Shown: positions 1-13,200 of the stretch, piece after piece
How positions within the stretch are numbered: position 1 is the first letter of the stretch
How the letters are laid out: every line of letters starts with the position of its first letter
Source: Nematostella vectensis
Lineage: Eukaryota > Cnidaria > Anthozoa > Actiniaria > Edwardsiidae
Length of the DNA: 64,000 nt
Assembly: GCF_932526225.1 (NCBI RefSeq)
Contig: NC_064046.1
Coordinates: forward strand, 10,503,719-10,567,718
Direction: 5' to 3'
Made by a program: the position numbers and the translations under genes
The notes under the pieces: generated by a model
Database searches by the model: none
Told to the model about the DNA's origin: nothing
What the model saw: the letters and a program-made list of their open reading frames with translations, nothing else

Positions 1-1341
1 GTACAAGACCCTCTTCCAGACTCTCTCATCGAGCAATCAACTGACGCCCTGAAGAATGGTAAATGGAAAGCCAAGAAGAACAGATTCATGCTTGGCATAT
101 TTTCACCCATCTGTCTAGAAACGAAAAAGGATGATTCTACAAATGAGGTATACATAGAGATCTTTAGTCTGACGCACCTTGTTTTTATCTTATATCGGAA
201 GGCAAATTTCAATTTTACTTGCAAGTAAAATATAAGAGACTAAAGAGACTAAAGCCGGATTTTGAGGGGGGGGGGGGGGGCTGTACGCCCCCTCCCCGTT
301 TTTTGGAACGCAGGGCTATATGCCCGACATTCGGGAAAGGTCCTCAATGGACTAAATGCCCGACAGTTTTCAATTTATTAAATTAATTTACCCAGTAAAT
401 TGTCGACCTAGTAAGCTCAAAGTATTCGATATCCGTTGAGAAAAGGCAAGCAAATCTGAATTGAGCTTTGTTACCGTTTTACCGTCGTCTATGGTTCACA
501 ATTAACATTCGTAATTTTAATGACACTTAGGAATTTTCTACAACATGCTGCTAAATGTCGGCATAGTTCTGAAAATTTACGAAAATATAAAGGTGAATTG
601 TCGACCTCTAGTCAGTTCAAAGTACCGGCCCGTACCCAGGGGGGTGCGAACGCACCTCCCTACAACAACAGAAAGTCGACTTTCGGTTCTCAATAGACGT
701 GCTATTCGTAGACAAAACTATAAAGCATAAGCTAGATCACTATGTTATGTCATTAATCCAAAAGTCAGACTTAATTTGTAGCCAAATCCGACAATAAACG
801 TCCCGTGGAGATACTGCAAAGGCATGGACAATCCCTTTTTGTTCTTTTTGGGGTGGTCAGATTTTTATTTAAAAAATTCACGTCCTCCCCCAACCCCCCC
901 TCCCCAGAAAAATTAGATCCACTTTTTTCGGATTTTGCACCCCCGCAAGAAAAAACCTGGGTACGGGCCGGTAAGTATTGTATATTTGGTGGGAAAGGGC
1001 AAGCGAATCTGAATTGAGCTTTGTTGTCGGTATTGAACGTTTTTCCTTGATTGTATATTTGTCGGGAAAGGTCTTCAATGGACTAAATGCCCGACAGATT
1101 CCAATTTAAATAAGCTTCAAATAAAAAAAATGCTTAAACTAGTTTATTTTGCTGCGACAAATGGCTGTGCTTGAAACAAGGAAGGGTTCGTGCAGGATTA
1201 GGGGGGGGGGGGGGAGGAGGGGTAAGGATAAGGGCAGATGTACGAGTAGGGAATAGGGGAAGGGTATGGATATTTACCATCATATATCAACCAAAGAGAA
1301 CCATAAAAGGCTTTCTCTTTCAGCAACATTCGTCAACTTGA
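1..1341 (+). CDS. possible 3' end of a gene entering from the left edge
   Basis: Positions 1-147 are open in only one frame (49 codons, Lys-rich towards the end) and stop at a donor-like GAG|GTATAC. A pyrimidine-rich acceptor ending in CAG lies at 1312-1323. Joining 147 to 1324 in phase 0 gives five more residues and a TGA at 1339-1341. AATAAA signals follow at 1479-1484 and 1547-1552. I do not recognise the protein, and the segment is too short to assign. The join is inferred only from splice consensus, and the open frame could be chance. A transcript crossing 147/1324 would decide. Confidence 0.3.
331..1111. repeat. pair of dispersed repeat copies
   Basis: A segment starting TCGGGAAAGG at 331 and running through ATGGACTAAATGCCCGACAG recurs at 1062. 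A second shared block (GAATTGAGCTTTGTT) is near 457 and 1011, but in the opposite order relative to the first block. A piece near 705-740 (ACAAAACTATAAAGCATAAG) recurs at about 14690-14715. No coding capacity is evident. This is probably a MITE-like or otherwise non-autonomous family; superfamily not assigned. Confidence 0.5.
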
Positions 1342-1552
1342 AGACACAGGACGCCCCAAAGATGAGAAAACAATGAGTTCGCACTTGAAACATAGAGCAT
1401 ATTGAATGATGGTGCTATAAACAAGTGACATAATGGCGTGAGCCTGAGGATAATATAACGCTGATGTATTTGATCAAAAATAAACGCTAGTTCACCTCAT
1501 TATTAATGTCTATTTTGTTCTCTATAACCTTACGTTTTAATGTTTGAATAAA

Positions 1553-2902
1553 AAGTAAAGGGATGGATATCAGGGATTTGAGTCGGGACCGGGATTGGAT
1601 CTCCTTTCAAGACAAAATCTAAAACTTTCTGCTAGGGGAGCATTCCCCGAGGTCCACAAATGTCAAGAAATGTGTTTTTTGCTGATTGATGTCTGGTAAA
1701 TAAGGCCAACGTAACCCTTGTCTTTAGACTCCTGGTGCTTTCTGGCGCTCTCTGATTGGTTAACGGACGCCTCGACTGCGAAATGGCTTTCGTGTCACGA
1801 CATACCTAGTAAAAAGAGACAAGGGGCCAGTTACCTTGTGTAAGCATTTTATAATTAATAGATCAAAAAGAAACATGTACTTCATGTAAGAGACCATTCA
1901 TTATTTATTCGGGGGAGATGGCTCGCGCTATTTTCCATACAAAATGACCCTCTTTTAAGTATAAAAAATCATAACACCTGAAGGTGAAATAGCAAATAAA
2001 GATAGCCCCCCATCCCCTAATCCAACTTCTAAAAGCACAAATTTGACGTTTTTATGAAACCAAGAGATATAGTGAAGGCAAGTCTTGGAGTTACCTCACC
2101 GCTGGACTCGATCTCGAGTAGATTTCTGAAAGGTGTTGAAAACAAAATGTGAAATGCAAAACAACTAATCAATCAGATGTGTAAGCTATTCAACAACAAA
2201 CCAATCAAAACCGAAGTAACTTAGTCAGGCTTCTATCTAGTCATGACGTCAGCACTGGAGCGCCTTGATTTAGTTTGCAATTCGATTGGCTAAATAGCAA
2301 ATACTTTGCTTTGACATTTGCTCTTGACCAATAGAAATGTTGAGTTCAGCACATGTCATCTAAAATTATCTCCACTATAAATTGATGAATATTTGTGGCA
2401 TGCACATTGGACATCCACACGGCAATCTTGTAAATCATTATAACAAGTATTATTGTGCTGAAGATTTGACCGTGTCAAAACTAAAATGTGTGAGTGTGCA
2501 CACAGAAAAAGTAGATGACCCCCAGCACCATATTTTGTGATAGTCCCTAAATTGATGGTGTGTAATTCATGGTATCCCACCTGATTCTTTCCAGCCCACC
2601 CCCTGGCATAAATAATAATGGCCAAGAAGATACCTCTTTAGCTCTTTTTATTAACGAACGGCCAAGAAGCCTTTGATCTTCTAAAATTTGAAGCGGCAAC
2701 TCATAACAGATAGGTATGTTTTTAATCATTTATGCATCCTTTGCAGCGCTGTTTGGTAAAAAAATTAATTAGCACTCGCAAGCTTTGACAGATACTCCAT
2801 TTGCCTCCCCCATTACTGATAAGGTCATCTCAGAGCACCTTATCGGGCAGGCTGGTTTTACCTGTTACCTCAAAGCTCGCCATGCAAACACAATCTCCAT
2901 TT
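1553..2902. other. intergenic stretch, no gene seen
   Basis: Apart from short chance ORFs I see no splice-linked coding sequence between the left-edge poly(A) signals and the GATM-like exon 1 remnant at 2903. Base composition is AT-rich and unremarkable. Confidence 0.5.
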
Positions 2903-4455
2903 ATGCTACATGTTTATGTCGCCATGCTAGGAAACGTGAGAAGCTTTGTCTGGGGTTCGTATGGAAAGGAAAGCGGTAAAGAGGTTTCCATTCACATTTT
3001 GTGTATAATTCTTGTATTTAGACAAACAGATTTCTAGGCACTCATTATCGGGAATCTGACAAAATGGATAAGGCAGTGCTGAAGATAAGGGTGTCTCGCG
3101 CTAATATGTCGAATGTAGAGCTACGCTAATGTCTAATATGTGGAGCTACGTGCAAATGATTTTTTCTAGTTTACACTCGTTTTCAGTCACACGTGCTTAT
3201 CGTGCCCAACCGTGTTTTGGTGGACGTCATTTTTCCATTTCTTCATCTGTCACAGCTTTAGATCGATCACAACCAAATTACATCAAAGATGATCACCTTC
3301 TTTAACTACTGTCACCGAGAAAATACCGATAAGCACAAAGCACAGTTTGTCATGGGGAAGTCCCAAGTGCATCAAGTCTTTGCGGAAAAAAATCATGCAC
3401 GATAAATAATAAACTGGAAAAAATACATGCAGTCTAAACCAGACAGAAACGAATGAATATACGGAAAGTGAAAAACATGCACGACTGGAGCCCTCCATCT
3501 CCCTATCACATTTTAATGCTCAGAACCCCCTCCTCCATTTAGGATCCAGGAATCCCAAAGGGTTGCTTATTCTTTAATAATATAAAATGGGATCTTACCG
3601 CACTCTTGTGTATTAAGTCAGCCCAACAATAAACCATTTGTAGGTGCAATGGTTGTACCAAAGTTCACACCTGAGGTGAAAGCCAACACAAGTCACAAGA
3701 ACTGGAAGTTCTTTGAAATGTATGGAGGCAGGCCTTTTCCTGCTGAACACTTGAAGAAAGCAGCCACTGAGATAGAAGAGTTCTGTAACATTTTACATCA
3801 TGAGGGCGTGACTGTGCGCAGGCCAGAGCCAATCGACTTCTCAGAGGTAAACAGCTATCAATAAACATACTCTCCACTAAGTCTCTGAATATGATTTGTG
3901 TCGAAGTATTGTTTTACTTTTAATTTTGGATATTAAAAGGTATTTTTAAATATTTGAAAAAAAAAAAAAGATTATGGGTTTAGAAACGACTTTGAATCCC
4001 AATATTTGTCCAGGTATGCAAGACGCCAGATTTCGAGTCGTCCGGCCTGTACTCCGCGATGCCACGTGACATTCTCCTCGTGGTAGGAGATGAGATTATT
4101 GAGAGCCCCATGGCGTGGCGGTCCAGGTTCTTTGAGTACCGCGCATACAGACCGCTGATCAAGGAGTACTTTAGACGAGGGGCGCGCTGGACAACGGCAC
4201 CCAAGCCACAGATGTTGGATGAGTTGTATGACCTGGTAAGAGACTGGAACTACAGATAATTTACCTCCTGGAATAAATCAGGTTTTATACTTGAGACAAG
4301 CCCGTAACAATAAGCGCCATCCTCGAGGATCGTCACAGGTTGGCATCAGAGGGAAAGTTCGTAACCACCGAGTTCGAGCCGTGTTTTGGTGCCGCTGACT
4401 TTGTGCGGGCTGGACGTGACATATTTGCGCAGAGAAGTCAGGTACCGAAAAGCTG
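2903..4455 (+). pseudogene. decayed GATM copy (glycine amidinotransferase)
   Basis: This is an inverted, partial copy of the GATM gene at 7279-13312. Recognisable parts are: exon 1 remnant 2903-2935 (MLHVYVAMLGN, an in-frame 33-nt deletion relative to the other copy, then GTGAG); exon 3 3644-3846; exon 4 4014-4235, same length as in the intact gene and containing [20 protein letters not shown]; exon 5 about 4323-4441. I find no exon 2, 6 or 7. The intron 4/exon 5 junction has been replaced around 4280-4322, removing the acceptor and the DYPI start. The catalytic Asp of FDAAD has become Gly (FGAAD). Similarity stops shortly after the exon 5 donor. With no His/Cys catalytic half it cannot make an active enzyme. 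Exons 3 and 4 remain open, so decay looks fairly recent. An expressed fragment cannot be excluded. Confidence 0.85.
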
Positions 4456-5122
4456 GAAAACGAAAACCAAAAACTTTTCCGCCGTCCATTGTTAAGAGTA
4501 ACAAAAGAATTAACTGGCCATCTGCTTTAACAGTCCACTCTGACAGTTTTACATGGCTTCAAGGAGACCGGGTTCTGGTAATTGAATGAAGGCCTCGCCG
4601 ACTGATCGTTACCTCCTAAAACGAGCTCAAGTACCTCCCTACTCGCCAAGAAGAGCTTATTCTTGACAAACTGTAGAGGCATGTATTTTTTCAATGAAAA
4701 TGTAGCTTTTAGCTGAGTTTTTGATAGTGTTAAAACTTCAGTTAAAATTGTGATGCCTTTTCAGTTAAAATTAACTTTAACTGTATTTACTGCCGAAGCT
4801 ACAATAAGCAGCTGAAAAGATAGTTATTCACAGGTGATATTCCACTAAAGGAAAGAAAATTTCGATGCAAGCTAGACCCTGAGCCCCACAACAAACCCCT
4901 TTGAAAGCGCCCTTGACGACCAGTGCAAGGCACACAAACAGGGGCAGTGTGAGCGTCTCCTCTTCTTGTCCTTGAGGGGTCATCAAATACTATCCTTTTT
5001 CCTTGTCTAAGACGTTGCACGCCCCTCCCCCCTCAGCCAATCCTGGGACACAAGTTATTATTTTCTTTTTGGCGTGATAAAATTTTCTAACATCACTATG
5101 ATGAACGTGGATTATCTGAGCG

Positions 5123-6460
5123 TTACGTCCTTTTCGTCGGCAGAGACTTTATAAAGCCGTCTACACGACTCTTGAGTTCTAAATCCCTACATGACATGTC
5201 TGATAGCTGCCGTCTGACAAGCTCAGGCCGCAAGGAGGCATTCGACTCGCTGCTAAACCCCGCCCTTACGGGGGAGGAGGCGGGTAGTTTGTAGACGTCT
5301 AGCATCGGTGTGTTTGAGCCTCGACGTGATGGCGAGGGCGATCGACTACGAAATTTTCTTCCTGAACTAGGGCTCTGAGGTACATTAAGGGTTTCTCCTG
5401 CCTCTCCACCCCTGGCAAACTCCCTTCGCCTCCCTGGCGACGGCGAAGCAGACCTAGGTCTATGGCGTAATATAGGTCGTAATGTGTTTGAATCCGGGGG
5501 GAGCTGGTTATCGTGATGACCTGAAATTGTTTGGTTAACGAACAAATGTCCACTCCTTGGAATATCTCTGCACCCCCCTGTGGGAGTAGGGGATGATGCA
5601 GATTTTGGTCGGTTGTAATCCAGTCTTTTAGGCATCGTACTACAAGGGAGATCCAGAGGTTGGGGGGTTCTAGATCTCTGAGGTACTTTCACAACACCAT
5701 GCGTGGTGTTTTTTTCATGTTGAGGACTCCCAGGAGGCGTTGGCAAGAGCTCTATGATTTCCTCCGTCGACTCGTCGTGTCCCCTCCCAAAGGAATCATC
5801 ACCAACATCAGAGTTAACGCGCCTTAGACTTAAAAGCGAGGTGGGAGAAGGCAATTTTTCGATTCCCAAAACATCAGGGGCCGAACCCCTTCTAACATGT
5901 CTAGTAACGTGAGGACGTAATGTTAAACTGTTCATGTCATCACAAGACCCGGTATTAGACTTAGTGATTTTACCAGAGCAATGGGGACCGCCTTTTTCCG
6001 TATGTTCACCTATTACTATGGCAGGGCTTCCAGACAATATAGCGGATCGTTTTTGTATTTCTTCGCTTGTCTGTTTGTGCGCTGAAGAAATATCTCCATC
6101 AACTGTGGTGTAATTTATCATACTGACAGCCCTCCTATTTAGCAGTTTTGGTCGCAATAAGCCGCTGGCTGGCTTCCTGTTAACTGCTCCGCAGGAATTC
6201 ACGTTCGAATCTTCTCCGTCGTCCGAGAGGCTTTCTGACATAGGGGTGCGTTGAAGACAAAAATCGCTAAGGGCATCAAGAGTTTTAGAATTCAACTTCA
6301 TCATCGCTTTATGCTCCTTGTCTTTAATGTCCTTCAACTTTTTTTGTAGATCTCTTTCGGCGACCCTTTCCTCTCGTAAGATAGTGTGTATTAAGCGCGA
6401 ACCAAGTTGAGAAAGCTTAGGGTCTTTTCCTATTCCCTTCGTCTTCCCCTTAGCAGCCAT
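5123..6460 (-). CDS. unrecognised basic, Ser/Pro-rich 445-residue protein (single exon)
   Basis: One uninterrupted frame. I prefer the start at 6460 (MAAKGKTKG, AAAATGG context) over the in-frame ATG at 6481, seven codons upstream. The N-terminal 60 residues are charged and helical-looking (REERVAERDLQKKLKDIKDKEHK), possibly a short coiled coil. The middle and C-terminal parts look disordered, rich in Ser, Pro and Arg, with repeated proline-directed sites (LLPTPPGSP, RSASPSPGRR, RSRSPSPSRR) typical of kinase substrates or RNA-associated and cytoskeletal proteins. The end (CRDLELKSRVDGFIKSL) looks like another helix. There is no signal peptide, membrane segment or catalytic motif that I can see. 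It lies between the two inverted GATM copies, antisense to the decayed one. Its length, composition and lack of stops argue for a real gene; function unknown. Confidence 0.75.
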   Translation of the reverse strand: MAAKGKTKGIGKDPKLSQLGSRLIHTILREERVAERDLQKKLKDIKDKEHKAMMKLNSKTLDALSDFCLQRTPMSESLSDDGEDSNVNSCGAVNRKPASGLLRPKLLNRRAVSMINYTTVDGDISSAHKQTSEEIQKRSAILSGSPAIVIGEHTEKGGPHCSGKITKSNTGSCDDMNSLTLRPHVTRHVRRGSAPDVLGIEKLPSPTSLLSLRRVNSDVGDDSFGRGHDESTEEIIELLPTPPGSPQHEKNTTHGVVKVPQRSRTPQPLDLPCSTMPKRLDYNRPKSASSPTPTGGCRDIPRSGHLFVNQTISGHHDNQLPPDSNTLRPILRHRPRSASPSPGRRREFARGGEAGETLNVPQSPSSGRKFRSRSPSPSRRGSNTPMLDVYKLPASSPVRAGFSSESNASLRPELVRRQLSDMSCRDLELKSRVDGFIKSLPTKRT

Positions 6461-7278
6461 TTTGAATTCACAGAAGCGCAAGCAAAGCAGACTTAGTGAC
6501 CCTTTGACTGGTAAATATCCCGCTTAGATCAAATCCTTAGACATTCCCAAATCTCCAGCAGCCGTCCTAAGCTTACTATTCAAACTTGAGTCAATAGAAA
6601 TGGCAAAATTATCCCGAAAAACTAGGCAAAGTGGCCCAACCATATCAATGCCATCCTAAAGTCGGCACTTGTTTCTCTCGTTATGATAAATGTGATGCAG
6701 TTGTTTGAAGCTCTTTACACTTCTTTGTTCGCACGCATTCTTTTAGGTAATCAAATTGTTTGCATAAGCAAACTTTCAATCAATGCCGCTAAGTTATTAT
6801 TCTTTGAGCCCCTTTGAAAAATCGTATTCATGATTCGACAAATCGCCGTCAATTTGTCTTTGCTTTATACTATCAAACAATTCAAAAGATTCTTGATATC
6901 CTGTTCGTGGTCAATTAGCGTTACTTTATCACTAAAACTGTCTCAGCAGAAATGCATCAATACACAGAACATTATCCCCAAACATATCATTGAATTTAAT
7001 GGTGTAAAAAGAGTGTTTCTCCTCTGCAGCTGTGCTATCTTCAATGTCACCCGAAATTGTTTCGAGTGTAACACATGCGAGAAAAAAAATTAATGCAAAC
7101 TGATTAAAGAATATGAAAAGAAATAAGTCTAGAGCGTTAATAATCTTCAACAAAATATAAAGCTGCTGTTTACTTCAAAAGCGATGGTATAAATTGAACG
7201 ATAAAATACATGTAAAAATTGTAGGAATATCGTACATAATATTCCAAACAGAGTAACGTAAGTAAGTAGTTATTGGAC

Positions 7279-10200
7279 CTAAAGATATGACTCGAGCTTG
7301 CCACGCCTTCTGACGTCACACGTCCAGCAATGAAAGCCTCCGCCCAGAGAATTCGCGAACCTGATGCTGACCGGGATGGGGGTGATGCCAAGCTTCTCGA
7401 ACATCTACACACCATGAGAGAGAAATACAATGAGATATAACAATTTATGTGGCATTGTTGTGGCTTATGTGGCGTTGTTGTGGCTTATGTGGCATTGCTG
7501 AGCATTGTACGGGCTAAAATTTGCAAATCAGCGGAATAAAGTAGAGTACACACTAAACAAAACACACTCAAAAAGCTCAGAGAGCGCTCCTTTTAACACC
7601 AAGAAACATAAAACTCGTGGGGAACTCAAGAAATTATTTGACTGGTGCCTTAAAAGTATAATTAATTGTGGTCAAAATAATAGCTTTCTTGGACCAGGAA
7701 GGGGGGGTGGAGTTGGGGTTGGGGGGGCCTAGTTCACCCCCTGGCTGCGCCTCTGATAATACTTCTTTTTGTAGAACAACATAACAAAAAAGAGGAGAGA
7801 AATTAAGAGGGGGGCCAAAGCACTAGCAACAACAACAACCTCTTGTCAAACCACAACACTAGCAAGGAAAGGCAGGCTTAAAGGATAACGTATTGAACAA
7901 CTATTACAACACGAAACACCAACAACAATGAATAGAACAAGACTCTGTATCGAGCACAAGTCTAAGACTGAGCAATCCGCCCCTTCTTGGTCCTTCTATA
8001 AAATCATAACTGTCCCCTGGGGCAAATAAAAAACAATGCCAACTGTTACCAAAATGTACGAGGAACGGCTTTATGGTTAAAGTGTTTTCTTTCTCACACA
8101 GCACCTCCTTTAATAATAATAATAATGAACGCCCCCCTATATACTCCAGAAAGCATATCACTTATCTACCTTGATAGTGGTGGTTTCGTTCTTATCACAG
8201 ACCACGCGTGTCGGATCCAGCATCAACACATTCATGCTCAACCATTTGCTGGACATCCACAAAGGATGGGAGTCGGGGATCAGCGGCTCCGGAGGTTGCA
8301 CCACCGTCCAGCCGGCCTTTTTGAACATGTCAATTTGATGACATGGTCGGTCTGGGTTGCTGAGCACCAGCCCGGGTCCTATGATGTTAAACGTGGCGTC
8401 GATGTGCATTGGGTTTGGGTCGTCGAAGGAAAGCGTGTGGATGCGGTATTGGTTGCCTAGGTGACGCTTCATCCATTCGATACCCATATAGTTGGTTACC
8501 TGTAAGATGACCATGGAAAACGTTATTTTGTCACGCCAAAACTTCATTAAAGAATCGAACAAGTTTACTTTCAGGCGATTACCAGCACCCGTCTCCTTGA
8601 AGCCACGATTTTAACGGAAAACCTAAAATTGTTAAAGTAATGTTTATAGTAGTGTCTTTCTGTTTCTACGAGGATGTGACGACATGACGGAAAAACCTGG
8701 AAAATGCGCAATTCCGGGTAGAGAGAGAAGGCACAATTTCTTACAATGGCTATAGGTTCCTTGTATTACGGACTGATTTTCAAAACACAAATATCGTGAG
8801 GCCATAACTAGAGTGCACATAACCAGATTTTGGCTTTTTAAGATAATTTTTCCTTGATCATCATTGCCCTGTGTATCAGTTCAGGGACGAAAAGCTCAAA
8901 TTTCAAAGACACTTTACAGAAAGTTGCATCAATTTAAAAAAAGTCGCACTTGATATTTTGTTTGCTATAAGTTACTAAGTACTCAGATAAATTCTCCGCT
9001 TTATTCGATGTGAAATGGGCTTAATGGAAGCGTCACGTCATGTTTTACCGTCATGTTGGATGTGACTGATAATTTAGGGAGGATGGGCAGTTTAGTAGAG
9101 AGGATTATAATCATTTCACTATTTTTGTTTCTTGAGGTTGGCTTAATAAGATTATTTAAAAAGATTCCTTTATTTTCTTATGGATTTCTGGATTTTCTTT
9201 TTGTGTACATACGATTTGGTGTGACTCTAGAAATATCGAACAGGATCAAAAAGCCCAAACTGTCGTGATCTCGTACCAGAACAATGAATACAATACACAA
9301 AAAACTGGAATTCGACTCTGCCAAATTTTCGTCTTTAATAAGACTTCTTCTTCTGCCCTGAAGAAGTCTTATTAAAGACGAAAATTTGGCAGAGTCGAAT
9401 TCCAGTTTGTACTCTAGAAATATCGAGGTGCAACCGAGGCCATATCAAAACACCAATCCTCATCCTTCTTGCGATTGGCGCGATTTAAACACCAGCTCTT
9501 GGTACCTGACTTCTCTGCACAAAGATGTCAAGTCCAGCCCGCATGAAGTCAGCGGCATCAAAACACGGCTCGAACTCGGTGGTTACGAACTTTCCCTCTG
9601 ATGACAACTTGTGACGATCCTCGACACTGCGGATCGGATAGTCCTGAAAAGGTAACGCGAACGACAACGGCAAAAAACGGTTAAAACTTCGAAAGCCTAG
9701 TTTCCTACGCAGTCGTCCCGATTACATGTCACGCGATGCTCTTAAGCGTGACTCAGGTGTAAAACCTGATTTATTCCAGGAGGTAAATTATCTGTAGTTC
9801 CAGTCTCTTACCAGGTCATACAACTCATCCGACATCTGTGGCTTGGGTGCCGTTGTCCAGCGCGCCCCTCGTCTAAAGTACTCCTTGATCAGCGGTCTGT
9901 ATGCGCGGTACTCAAAGAACCTGGACCGCCACGCCATGGGGCTCTCAATAATCTCATCTCCTACCACGAGGAGAATGTCACGTGGCATGGCGGAGTACAG
10001 GCCGGACGACTCGAAATCTGGCGTCTTGCATACCTGGACAAATATTGGGATTCAAAGGGACTTTTTTATGGGAGTGCTATATAATATTACGGCTAGCCTC
10101 AAATTCCTTTTTAGTAAGGAGGGCCATGACATTTTAAAGCCGCATTATCACCAGTTTATTTTCGGGCCAAAAGAATCTATTAGAATCCGCCATATTAAAC

Positions 10201-13200
10201 AGGCCATCCACGCTAAATTATCAGTTACATCCTCAAAGAAACTTCAAATAGACACACTGCTTTTACAATTTTGAAATATTTTTCGCGTTTCCCGTTACTA
10301 ATTGACCGGAAATAAACTTGTGACAATATAATGAAACTTCAATATCCAAATTTAAAAGTAAAAAAACAGTGTCACACAAATCATTCATTATTCAGAGACT
10401 TACTGGAGAGCATATTTATTGATAGCTGTTTACCTCTGAGAAGTCGATTGGCTCTGGCCTGCGCACAGTCACGCCCTCATGATGTAAAATGCTACAGAAC
10501 TCTTCTATCTCAGTGGCTGCTTTCTTCAAGTGTTCAGCAGGAAAAGGCCTACCTCCATACAGTTCAAAGAACTTCCAGTTCTTGTGACTCGTGTTGGCTT
10601 TGACCTCAGGTGTGAACTTTGGTACTGTAGCACCTGAAAATGGTTTGTTTGGCTAGATAAATAACTAATGGTGAGGTGGGATCCTATGTTCATCTTATAC
10701 ATGAATGGGTCCATGGAAAAACAATTATATCTAAATCTTAATAACAGCACAAGACAACTGTTCTTGTTTTATTTATGTATTGTGTACATAGCTTTAAAGC
10801 TACTGAATAGGATCTGATTATTCTGAAATGTGCAATTCTAGAAAAGATCCATACTCCCAAGGTTGGGTGTTTTTTTTAGAAGCCCCACTCCTTAGAATCT
10901 CCTCACCCTAGCCAAAATTGACATGACAATTGGAAATGAAATACCACACACCCCAAAATTTCCCAAGTATATGTGTGTGTGTGTTTGGGTGTGTGTTTTT
11001 TGGGGGGGGAGGAGGAGGGGGCATGGGGGGTGTGCAGGATGTTTTCAAGAATTACACAATCTGTCATTTCCATGGTGCTTATGATAAACATAAAAAAAAG
11101 ATAATGGGCACAATGTGTACAATGTTTGAATACTGCCCCTTTTTTAGAATAACTGGGAGTTATCCCAAGAAATTTTAGTTAAATTTTGGTGATTTTAAAA
11201 AGGAGCATATACCATTAATAAGCAATTCCTTAGAAACAGACTATTAAAAAGTGAAGGGGGGGGGGGGGGGGTCACGGATAATTTTATTCAGTTCTGGATG
11301 CATATTTTTCCATTTTTTTTATCATATATGATTTTGTTCGTTCCTTCCTCCCCTGTCACTTTTCTAATGGTCCATTTCTTAGTTACTAAATGTACCTTCA
11401 ACATTCCCGACTATGACCTCTTCCAACAGGTCCCACTCATTGTGCGATCCGACAGGGCAGTCAGCTATCTCTGTGCGGGTTGTGGCAGAATGACCTCCAT
11501 TCGCACCATTAAATTCTGATGGTAACACAATTGCCCTTGACCACTGAGAGGACTGAGAATTATGTTTTCTTTGTATGTGAGTTTTGAAAAATTGATAGAC
11601 CTGAAATAAATTATTGCAAAATAGTTCTTAAAAAAATAAATGTATATAATAGTCGTAGTAATACTACATTCATATCAAATATAGCCTTACCCAATATTTT
11701 CTTAAAAGTTTTCCAGTCAATGGGTTTTGGCATTCTTTAATTTTATACAGTAAAAACTTGCATATAAGAACCTACAGGTTAGAGATCTGGCATTTTAAGC
11801 ATACTATTTGTAAGAACCTAGAGTTTAAGAACCTACAGGTTGGAGTTCTGGCATTTTAAGCATACTATTTGTAAGAACCTAAACAACTTGGTGGGGAAGG
11901 TTTATTTGAAAGATCACTCATATGTTAATTGTCAAAATTTTGGATATAACTTATATGAAAACTATAAAATATAACAAGTGAAGACAAATTAAAGCATGAT
12001 ATATGGCTGATAACAAAAAAGAAAAGATATACTTTCCATAGAAATTTGGTGAATTGAATACTGTAGTTACATGGGCTTATATTTTAAGGCGTGGCAGGGA
12101 GGGGTATGGGGGCGCTTGCCCCCCGACTCTTAAAAGTGTGTGAGGAGGGGGTCCCCTCATTTAGTATAAGTAATCATACAGTTTCAAGTTCAGGAGGGAG
12201 TTGCCCTGTGGGTTCGTGTAATAATGATTCTTTTTGAAAAACACATGAGTGCAAATTAATCTTGAACTGAACGAGAAAACTGTATGATTACTTATAAATG
12301 ATATACATGTCCAAATTAGGAAAGTCAAGTTTTTATTAAAATCACTCTTTCTTTCTAATGTTTTAATGGTTTTTTTTTTTCAGAAAAGGTTTTGAAAATT
12401 GTGTAGAGCATTATACAGTATCTATGGTGTAAGAAAAGACTAATTTTCTTTTAATGTATTTGCACTGCTCTCAGCGAATCAGAATCAAGAAATTTATGCA
12501 TGTTTATTATTATTGTTATTATTGATCTTATTCTTATTGTTCAGCAAGCATTTTGAATACTGATTGTTATTGATTGATATATATATATAAAACAAATAAA
12601 AACCAATTCAAAACCTAAGTAGCCTGATTAGTGAACAACTAGCGGCCTGATTTATATAAGAACCTATTCAGCCTGATCTTGAAAATTCTGTGTTCTTGGG
12701 TGGTAACTGATTAAGAAGTGCTTAACTTACTTATGAACACCCTGTAGCTTGTCAATGATTTTTCAGTGATGCAACTTACACAAGTACAAAAAAGACGACA
12801 TCTACACATATCTACACGAAAACAACGTTTTCCAAGCCAACAGATTTTGTCACTTTATTACAAGCTGTTTTCATGGATCCGGGAGAAAACCATTTTTTTA
12901 GACTTTTAGACTAGACTCCAGTCTAGAGAGTCTAAAATAATAGAGCAGTGCATTTTTCACACTCTTGCAAACACGAAGGGTTTAAGTATAAGCTTACAAC
13001 ATTCCTTTGGAATAAACTGCTTGCCAGAACCGCCGCTCTAAGAAGGCGTTGAGGAAAGTGGTCGAGCCTCAACCGAGCCAACGCGACTCTGATCAAGACA
13101 ATTTGTTTAAGATCAAAGGCTAGATTGAAAAAGCCACAAATCTCCTAGACATCTATTTGTTATACAAGAATGGTACACAAAACAAAAAAAATGTGAATGG

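Noticed and set aside
8125-8460. 111-codon + strand ORF
   Set aside because: Antisense shadow of GATM exon 6.
9843-10274. 143-codon + strand ORF
   Set aside because: Antisense shadow of GATM exon 4 continuing into intron 3 and the MITE.
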